A stretch of DNA of 64,000 bases. It comes from Meandrina meandrites (taxonomy: Eukaryota; Cnidaria; Anthozoa; Scleractinia; Meandrinidae). The notes beneath the pieces were generated by a model. That model saw only the letters and a program-made list of their open reading frames with translations, had not been told where the DNA came from and searched no databases. Below, one piece after another: positions 56,975-64,000 of this stretch. The position numbers were made by a program, and so were the translations under genes. The stretch is taken from assembly GCA_963693305.1 (NCBI GenBank), contig OY855903.1:54370150-54434149 (forward strand). The letters run 5' to 3'. Numbering within the stretch: position 1 is the stretch's first letter; every line of letters begins with the position of its first letter.

Positions 56975-57478
56975 GACAGAGTCATAACCGAAATTGGAAG
57001 AAAAAGGAAAGGTTCTGGTTCTTTAAACTCCTGTTCCGCCGAGCTTATGATTCTACTTATGACTCTGATCTTCGATTTTCACTAGATCGCAAGCTCTTTT
57101 ACGACTCCAATAACGACTCGCTCGCTAGTGAAAACAGGCGCAATTAGCATCGTGTTCGCGTAAACCGAAGATAAATTAATCATCGTGCTTGATCAGAAGG
57201 AAAAATAAAAGAAACTCGTGGTTAATAAGGTTAAAACAGCGACCACTCTATTGTAGCGAAAAACCAGTTGCTCCCGATTTCAGGAGAAATCATCCAAGAT
57301 CCTGCATGGCTTCTTCATTTCCTCACGTGCTGCTCGATTCGAGGAACTTCTTCTCATACGTCATTAAAAATTCACTGAATGGACAATTGCCAACATACTT
57401 TATTGTTAACTAAAATCATTGTTAACTGCAGTAATGAGAATCTTGCAAGTTTAAACAATAGTTATGTAAATCACCCAC

Positions 57479-57544
57479 CTGTGTTGTATCTTGATCAACC
57501 AAATGAGTGTATTTAGTTCGTCCTGATCGACCAAAGTTCTTGAC
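57479..57544 (-). CDS. MFAP1: MFAP1 exon (penultimate)
   Basis: 22 codons, [20 protein letters not shown] plus TQ. Acceptor tttgcag, donor gtgggt. One more coding exon should follow. Confidence 0.95.
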
Positions 57545-60500
57545 CTGCAAAAGCATCCATAAATGTATTTCCTCTCATAAATTTAGTTGATGTGATGTCT
57601 TAAAAGATTTTATCAACTTAATAAATGTAGATGTGGATGTAAATAAAAAGGTAAAATCTGCGTTCGAGCCTAGTGGTCTATCAGGCTGGAGCTTATCCTG
57701 GTTTCAGTAGTATTAAGCGCCTTGGAATTATTTACCCCCCCCCCCCCCCACCCCCCCCTTTCCACCCCCTTGATGGGATGCTAGATAGTCCATCACAGGG
57801 TTATTCGCAGCAGTAAATTCGCTGTTGTCCATTCTTACACCTGGGTGGAGAGAGGCACGGCGAGACTAAAGTCTTGCCCAAGTACTCAACACAATGACTC
57901 GGGTCAGGGCTTGAATCCGAACCACTCGATCAGGATCCAAGGCACTAAACAACTGCCTTAGTCAGAGGGCTAGAGGAACAATCCTGTTGTGCGACATGTT
58001 CACGTGTCACATGCCTTATTTTCCTCAAAGGGAACGAAGAACGACTCTGAAACAAAATTTTGCCCGTACGCAGCAAATTACACGTCACAGTTAGTATGGT
58101 ACATGTAAAAGTTCCAGGCGCAGGATGCATCCAAATTACTTAAAATACTCGATAGAAAGTTTTTATCACGCTACTCTTACCTGCATTACTTTAGGAATAA
58201 CTGTTTTATCGAAGTGATCTTCCAGTGTGGGTTTAGCAAAGTCCCGTGTGTACACACCGTCCTCTTGGTCCTGTGAAACAAGAAAATCACACAATTGTCA
58301 CAAATTCCAGTTTAAATATCACGAGGACACAACAGTGTGAAGGAATGCATGCATGCAGGCACGCACGCAGGCACGCAGGCACGCAGGCACGCAGGCACGC
58401 AGGCACGCAGGCACGCAGGCGCGCAGGCACGCAGGCACGAACGAACGAACGAACGAACGAACGAACGAACGAACGAACGAACGAACGAACGAACGAACGA
58501 ACGAACGAACGAACGAACGAACGAACGAACGAACGAACGAACGAACGAACGAACGAACGAACGAACGAACGAACGAACGAACGAACGAACGAACGAACGA
58601 ACATCAAGTTCTCCAAAAAAAAAATAAGGAAAAGCGTCATGTGTTTGAAGCCATGAATGCGATGGTGAAAGTTATGTTCACTCACCAAGAAGAAAGCGCC
58701 GCGGTGATAGTATTTCTGTAAGAATCTGTATTTGCCTTTGGCTGCTTTGTTAGTTATTTGTTTCGGGTTGTTTTTCACTTCCATTCTCCATTCCTCTTCT
58801 GTCATGTTGCGAAGACGTTCAACATCTTGACGCTCTCTCTCCATTCTGAATAAGTTAAAATAAAAGAAACTTTATGATAAACATAATGGTACACAAGCGA
58901 GGGACAAAGAAAAATACTGCGTCCCCAGTCCCGATACCAGTTGGGCGCTCTAACCACTGAGCCGATACTGGTTGAGTGCTCTAACCACTGGGATGCGAGA
59001 GAAGACAGAAACTTTAATGAATACAACACTTTCTCAATGTTACCACTGGCAATCGTAGTACTATGGTTTAGGCGAGAGTCAGAGATCCACTCTGGGGTTG
59101 GAAGTCCTAAAAGTTTTTTTTCCTGACAAGCAGCAGGATGGTTCTTTGACTGAAACTGGAAACTGAAAACCTCTAGCACTCACGGTGGGAAGTAAAAAGG
59201 AAGCAAACTTTGAACAAGTCAACTCGATACAAAGTACTTACTGTTCTCTTTCTTCTCTGTCTCTCTTGATACGTTTTAGTTCACGGACTTTCCAGGCTTC
59301 ATACTAAAAAGAAAAAAAAAGAGTCCATGGAGACCACAAGAAAAATCACCTGAGACAAAATGCACATTTTCCATCTGGATATTGCAACTGGAAAAAGATA
59401 ACTACCACGGGATCTCTCGTGTAAAACAAGAGGGTTAATTAACATAATATTTCTTCACCTCTTCCTCGTCATCTTCATCGTCTGTTATGATGATGTCTTC
59501 CTCATTGTCCACTGTAAAAAAAAATTGTTTAAACATAAACTTGCAGTATTTGTGTCTGGTGCAGTTTGGATGGTATAACCTACTCCCCATGTCTTCCTAG
59601 CATTTTGTTGTGCGCTATTTTACAGTCTTAAACCAGTCTTTGAATGTTACAATCGATTTATATCCTTTTAAAATACCTTGATCACCTGATCTCGACGTAA
59701 AATTTGAAAGTTGTTTCGACTATTTAATTAACAAATGCATCGGCATCTAACATGTGGATAAGCTACATTGAACACTTTTCCACTCAAAATTTACATTATA
59801 AATTGGTGTTGTACATACATACATGAACTTTATTTCAACTCGAATTTGAGAGTAGCTATATTAAAAGCTACTGTCTTCGAGTAAAGTAATTGTTGTGACT
59901 TGCATGTAGCTATAGAGCGTTTTCATATGACGTCATAGCAGCCATATTGGTGTTCCACAACAAAGAAACGGCGGCCATATTGGTGTACCAAGCTATTCCT
60001 CCGGGAATTAAACTCTATTTTTCTGCAAAAATCGTCTTTTGTTTTTGTGAACGACTATGGTCGCTGGTCACGTGAGTGAAAGCACTCTATTACAAACGTT
60101 ATAACATAGCCACTTACCTTCTTGTTCCTCCTGTAACTCCTTTCTGAGAAGCTCTTCAACAAGCTGTGAAACACAAAGGATAGTGAAAATAATTCCAGAA
60201 GCAGAAATTAGGGTACTGCGTCTGCAAGACAACATACTGTAAGCAACACTGTCTCACATTTATATTGTATTTGTCAAATATCCGATGTCCTCATCAAAGA
60301 AATGGTTTCATCTTTTTGTCTCATTTTATTACCTTGCGAGATGTCTTTGTCCTTTCCTCATGGATCTTCTTTTTCTCTTCTTCTTTACGTTCTAGATCAA
60401 GTTCCATCTTCTCACGTTCTTGAACAGTGATTCTGTCACTCCTGAAGAACAAAAAACAATCATTTTTATGTTTGATTCTTGTTGTTGAAAAAATAAACAT

Positions 60501-63036
60501 TACGTTGTATCATTGGCTCCAGGATCCTCAATAAAATTGCTGTGGTTGTTTTCAAAACTTACATGTATTACAATGTATCAATGGGCCAAGGGCTTGGTTG
60601 CATAGAGCAACTAAAGATTAAGTGGGATTTTCAGCAACCATTCCCGGTGTGTTCAGGCTTCCTAAACTATAATGAACTTACTAAGCTTAGGAGAAGTCTG
60701 AACATGCTTATACATGTACATGTACATGAAAAAGGGTTAAATTGTCTAATATTAATCTTAAGGATGAGATAAGTCAGATGAGTTAGTGAGTGCTGGAAGC
60801 CCACTTCAGGTTCCTCCCCCCTCCCCCCTCCTAGTCAGGTCAGGTTGCTCTGATCAAGACCTCCCCAGTGTCTCCATTTATACTCAACGGAGAAATAATT
60901 TGGTGGAGTAAAGTGCATAAGAGTATTAATTTTATACCATGCCATAGAAAACACAGCCAATCAGAATACAAGAAAGCTGTTGTATATTCAACATTATTAT
61001 ATGGACGAGAGTGCTTTACTGGGAATTAAACCACTCGTAGATTCCATACGCCACTCCATCCGGGACCCGAGTGGCGTATTTTCCGTATGACACGCTTGCG
61101 AGTGTCATATCGCTCATTGACGTCACGATTCGCGCCATTTCTACTTCAGTGTTGAATGAACTTGGTTTCTTGTGTTGTTCAGGCTTGTTGTGAGCAAGCA
61201 TCGACAAGCAGGTTTAATTTGTTTAATTAAGCGACGAAAAAGAATGAGTTTTCCCAAAACCTCAAGGACGAGAACATGGTAATGGAAACCTTGACGATTT
61301 AAAAGCTTTTAGAGAGAATTCTTCGCAAGGAATTTCACAAAGTGCAAGATTTTGTAAAGAAGAAAACAAAAGCAGTTGAAAACTATCGGCCGTCAAGACA
61401 TTGCCGCATCGGATTCAAGTTAAAAGTCAGTAATGTTTTCAGTTCTTACGCGTTACGATATTTAGTTGACAAATATTTCATGTATTTTGTTTGATTGGAA
61501 TTCAGTAATTGTTTCTATATCCTGAACACGGGTGCTTTGTATTTTCTGTGAAGACGAACGGTGATATGTAAAACTTGCTCGATTTTTCGAAAACAATGAA
61601 ATAAAAATTGGCAATTTCAATTACATCTGGTCTCCATATAATAAACAGAACATTACACGTTGGCTCAAAGATATGAATTTTATGTTCTCGTGGCAAAAAC
61701 GAAATCTCACTCGTGAGATATCGTTTCTGCCACTCGAACATAAAATTCATATCTTCTCGCCACCGTGTAATATCCTCTATGTATTAAACTCAGCCTTCCC
61801 ATTGTGCACTGCGATCTTATTCTCGACGAAATTAAGTAAGCATATTTTCTATGGAATGGTATAAATAGTTATGTGACACCTTCTTGTGGTATACCATACA
61901 ATATCCCACAAGTCACTTGGATTTTCTTGGTATACACACCCCAGGACAGCCAGACTTACATGTACATGTACACTTGACCTTTTCAAATGATGTAAAATAC
62001 ATAAGCCTCCCAGCTCAACAGGTTACCGAGGAAAATTTGTTTCAACTTTTCTACAGAAAACTGCAATCATTGTATAGAACTTACTTTCGTACAAACACTG
62101 GTTTTAATCTTGGATTGGCTTCTTCTTCTGAATCTGTGTACTCTTCATACTCTGATGACTATAATAAAATGAATATACATGTAATATTAATTTGATGTAA
62201 TGCTTTGTAAGATTACAGGCATTTCTGGAGCAAGAAAAGGAAGGTGGTGGGTTCAATTCCTATCTGTGAACTCAAAATTATTTTTTCTGAGTTCTTTTTT
62301 CCACACAATTCTTCCATAAGAAACCAATTCCAAAGAAATTGTTGTGACAATGTTCAGAGCATGTCTAGGTGAGCTGTGAGGTCAAGTCTACATTTAAGAT
62401 TAGGACTCCACGGCTTGATCCAAAGTCCAGCACACTAACCACAAGGCCAACACAAAGCAAGACCAGTACAAAGAGTTTGCATGTTGATCACACAGGTAGA
62501 CAAACCTCCTCTTCCTCTTCTTCTTCATCTGATTTTGCTTCTTCTTCCAGATCCAATAAGTCCTGCAATAATAGGACAATTCAGGATGTGACCATTTATG
62601 ATAACAACAGACAGCTCATTAGAGAAGAACGAAAACAATTAATGTTTGAAATGAGTGTGGAGGCCTTTTGGCAAACTCCTGACTAAGAACTTCTCCAGTT
62701 AAGAATGTTAACTTAGATTGAAGAATTGAATGTCAAAGAATACAGTATGTTAACAGGCCCCCACCTTGTTACTAAAAATAATTATTGTACTGATACCTTT
62801 TCTGCTTCTTTTTGTCTCGCTCTTTCTCTGAGTACTGATCTTCTTCTTTCTATTGCCTAAACAGCACAAAACGAATCTATTTATGTTTAAATCAATTACC
62901 AATGCAACAAATGGGATCAGCCTAGGAGTAAATGTACAGTGCTAATAAAAAGCATTATTTTAGTGGCAAATGTCAACTGAAAGTGAGATGCAAATTATGC
63001 ATAATACAAACCTCTTCATCTAAATCTTCTTCATCA
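57479..63036 (-). CDS. MFAP1: MFAP1, spliceosome-associated protein (partial)
   Basis: Eleven minus-strand exons join without frame conflict to about 267 codons of MFAP1, a nuclear protein of the spliceosomal B complex needed for pre-mRNA splicing. In coding order: 63036-63012, 62856-62797, 62562-62506, 62158-62085, 60441-60333, 60163-60118, 59511-59459, 59303-59242, 58845-58686, 58270-58181, 57544-57479. Landmarks: EEAIERRR, an acidic run, [95 protein letters not shown] and [20 protein letters not shown], nearly identical to vertebrate MFAP1. The last exon (FDS.W ... K[KR]RK) and the 5' exons were not found with confidence. The 5' part lies near or beyond the right edge. Confidence 0.93.
57725..57965 (-). 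mobile_element. tRNA-derived SINE copy
   Basis: Read on the minus strand, TTAGTGCCTTGGATC and GGTTCGGATTCAAGCCC look like decayed A and B boxes of a tRNA-type pol III promoter. They are followed by a body with TTGGGCAAGACTTTAGTCTC and TCTCTCCACCCAGGTGTA, and by a G-rich end (57734-57763 on the plus strand is a C run). It resembles an abundant coral SINE and is located in an MFAP1 intron. Confidence 0.6.
58181..58270 (-). CDS. MFAP1: MFAP1 exon
   Basis: 30 codons, [20 protein letters not shown], then [10 protein letters not shown]. Matches the human EDEEVYKRDFSAPTLEDHFN region. Confidence 0.95.
58357..58602. repeat. GGCACGCA array joined to a (CGAA)n array
   Basis: About ten 8-base GGCACGCA units (58357-58436) run directly into about 41 CGAA units (58437-58602). 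The first unit type could seed the second by a single change. Frames through it (NERT or SFVR repeats) are artefacts. It lies in an MFAP1 intron 84 bases from the exon at 58686. Confidence 0.95.
58686..58845 (-). CDS. MFAP1: MFAP1 exon
   Basis: 160 nt, phase 2 to 0. [18 protein letters not shown], then [20 protein letters not shown]. Donor gtgagt. Confidence 0.96.
58930..58998 (-). repeat. Duplicated tRNA-like A-box unit
   Basis: On the minus strand CAGTGGTTAGAGC occurs twice, each followed by a variant of CTCAACCAGTATCGG or CCCAACTGGTATCGG. This looks like a tandemly repeated 5' part of a tRNA-derived SINE; no B box is seen next to it. Confidence 0.4.
59242..59303 (-). CDS. MFAP1: MFAP1 exon
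   Basis: 62 nt, [20 protein letters not shown], phase 0 to 2. Acceptor ttttttag-type, donor gtaagt. Confidence 0.95.
59459..59511 (-). CDS. MFAP1: MFAP1 exon
   Basis: 53 nt, [17 protein letters not shown], corresponding to human NTDDENDEEE. Donor gtgaag. Confidence 0.92.
59913..60089. mobile_element. Small inverted-repeat element, TAGAGCGTTTTCA ends
   Basis: TAGAGCGTTTTCA at 59913 is mirrored imperfectly by TGAAAGCACTCTA ending at 60089, with TA at the junctions. CGGCCATATTGG- or CAGCCATATTGG-type units repeat inside. It is non-coding. Confidence 0.6.
60118..60163 (-). CDS. MFAP1: MFAP1 exon
   Basis: 46 nt, [15 protein letters not shown], matching the human IVEEETKKELEEN helix. Phase 0 to 1. 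Confidence 0.9.
60333..60441 (-). CDS. MFAP1: MFAP1 exon
   Basis: 109 nt, [20 protein letters not shown], then [17 protein letters not shown] long charged helix typical of the family. Confidence 0.94.
61650..61773. mobile_element. 124-bp palindromic element in an MFAP1 intron
   Basis: ATTACACG, AAGATATGAATTTTATGTTC and GGCAAAAACGA on the left are mirrored on the right. Because of the palindrome both strands encode the same peptide start (MNFMF.WQKR), which is not evidence of a gene. Confidence 0.85.
62085..62158 (-). CDS. MFAP1: MFAP1 exon
   Basis: 74 nt, [20 protein letters not shown] plus VFVRK, phase 0 to 2. Almost the same as human [14 protein letters not shown]...PRLKPVFIRK. Confidence 0.96.
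62506..62562 (-). CDS. MFAP1: MFAP1 exon
   Basis: 19 codons, [19 protein letters not shown], acidic, phase 0 at both ends. The donor gtttgt is weak but fits. Confidence 0.85.
62797..62856 (-). CDS. MFAP1: MFAP1 exon
   Basis: 20 codons, [20 protein letters not shown], like human EIERRRGMMRQRAQERK. Confidence 0.92.
63012..63036 (-). CDS. MFAP1: MFAP1 exon (25 nt)
   Basis: Microexon DEEDLDEE joining in frame to AIERRR. It needs two nucleotides from an upstream exon that was not identified with confidence. Candidates lie near 63330-63390 and 63705-63750. Confidence 0.75.
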
Positions 63037-63121
63037 CTACAAAATATAAAAGAAAATGTTTTCACTGAACTGTAATAATTGTTCAACACTGTGATTTTTA
63101 TTTGATCATTCCAAAAATGTC

Positions 63122-63199
63122 TTAAGGTGGCTCATAACAGTTTTCAACATTTTTCCAGCCTTAAAAAAATTCTATCGGAGGGGTTCAGAGCCACCTTAC
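63122..63199. mobile_element. 78-bp inverted-repeat element
   Basis: AAGGTGGCTC at 63124 and GAGCCACCTT ending at 63197 flank a short AT-rich core. It is related to the nested element at 21956-22286. Confidence 0.65.
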
Positions 63200-63405
63200 A
63201 TGCATACATTTTTTATGTACAGTAACTTTTCAAAAAATAATTTTTATTGTTAAATACACATGCAAAGGTACTCCCGTCCAACAGAGATCATAGCACATCA
63301 TTCAGGTCTCTCGAGATACAAACAAACCTCTTCTGTAGAACTGTGTTCTCTCTGTGCCATTTCTCTCTCCAATGTCATCTCAGGAGTAGAATAAACATGC
63401 AGGGG

Positions 63406-63571
63406 TTTCAATAAAATTTGAAGTAGGCAGTTAGTTCGAATAGAGTAGCCGACTGCATCAACAAGGTTTGAAAGGATCTTTCTCTAGTTTCTTCAATTTA
63501 GGGGAAAAAGTAGCCGACTTCTCCGAGCAAAGTAGCCGACACTTTTCGTCGGCCGTCGGTGCTTATTGAAA
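63406..63571. mobile_element. Small element with TTTCAATAA inverted ends
   Basis: TTTCAATAA at 63406 and TTATTGAAA at 63563-63571 bound a segment with three GTAGCCGAC units. Non-coding, in the 5' part of MFAP1. Confidence 0.5.
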
Positions 63572-63706
63572 GCACTGAACATGATAATGATCTTCATCAA
63601 AGATTATACCAGTATGTACCAGTATGTTGAAATACGTGTACAGTACATGTTGAAACTGATAGCACACGTAACAGGGAAAACTGTACATGTAGATGTGGCA
63701 CCAACC

Positions 63707-63750
63707 TGCTTTCTTCCATTCGTGGTAATCTTCGTTGTTCTCTGTCATCC
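63707..63750 (-). CDS. MFAP1: Possible upstream MFAP1 exon
   Basis: Between an acceptor (gtatatag) and a gttggt donor, 44 nt encode DDREQRRLPRMEES, which resembles human SDPRLRRLQNRISED. It cannot be joined in frame to the 63012-63036 exon without an intervening exon that I could not fix. Confidence 0.4.
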
Positions 63751-64000
63751 TATATACACAACAATCAAATATAAAGTTAATACATGTACATGCATATATT
63801 AATAACCAGTCCCAAGGCCGCACTGGGATAATATGGAACCTGTCTTCACAACAGAAAAGAGAGAGCACTGATAATCTTCCTGCACAGTCTTGACCAAGCT
63901 TGGTGAATAAGAGATTTAGAAGACTGTTATGGAAAAAGGCAGAAACTTGACCTGATCTAACACTCAGAAAATAGTTATTTCAGTGGGGGGGGCACATTTA

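Noticed and set aside
58246..58844. Long frames of NERT or SFVR repeats on both strands (also at 2126-2344)
   Set aside because: They are translations of the CGAA/TTCG microsatellite. Only the MFAP1 exon at 58686-58845 is real.
61502..61864. Two opposite-strand frames encoding MNFMF.WQKR
   Set aside because: The identical peptides are due to the palindrome, not to genes.
63333..63383. Frame EMTLEREMAQREHSSTEE as an MFAP1 exon
   Set aside because: The composition resembles the human region before the acidic run, but its donor phase would create a stop with the next exon and the acceptor is poor.

Overview
This is a stretch of animal nuclear DNA, AT-rich and gene-poor, and most likely from a stony coral or a close hexacorallian relative. 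The genes are split by GT-AG introns. One gene belongs to a family known from coral skeletal matrix, and the introns and spacers are full of small inverted-repeat elements of the kind common in cnidarian genomes. Nothing prokaryotic, viral or CRISPR-like was seen. Species cannot be named from the sequence alone.

Three genes can be supported. (1) Plus strand, 16720-32687: a 16- or 17-exon class C G-protein-coupled receptor of the GABA-B type, with a signal peptide, a Venus-flytrap domain (exons 1-9), seven membrane helices (exons 10-14) and a cytoplasmic tail. (2) Plus strand, 43836-53594: a six-exon secreted protein matching the coral family called uncharacterized skeletal organic matrix protein 5 (USOMP5). 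Its third intron is about 5.9 kb and packed with transposons. (3) Minus strand, 57479-63036 and probably beyond the right edge: the spliceosomal protein MFAP1, of which 11 consecutive exons can be joined in frame. Two gene remnants were also seen on the minus strand: the last exon of a trypsin-like protease (35567-35796, frameshifted, GDSGG changed to GDSDG) and a fragment resembling the N-terminal part of a Crypton-derived recombinase domain (12840-13051).

Layout: 1-16.7 kb is an intergenic desert with a tetranucleotide array, a retroposed insert with target duplications, and retroelement debris. 16.7-32.7 kb is the receptor, with several transposon-like inserts in its introns. 32.7-43.8 kb is a spacer holding the protease relic, a hairpin element, a 2.1 kb foldback structure with another element nested in its centre, and a 3.7 kb block of diverged tandem duplications. 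43.8-53.7 kb is the USOMP5-like gene. 53.7-57.4 kb is a spacer with a 28-bp minisatellite and small elements. 57.4-64 kb is MFAP1, with a SINE, a large CGAA array and several small inverted-repeat elements in its introns.

The three genes have no obvious shared pathway (neurotransmitter-type signalling, extracellular matrix, mRNA splicing). The most informative structure is the nest of mobile elements at 45.0-49.8 kb. A 3.3 kb DNA transposon with inverted repeats of about 440 bp and a 600 bp element both sit in one copy of a duplicated intron segment, and the other copy keeps the uninterrupted arrangement. A third element with G/C-run ends sits inside the first.
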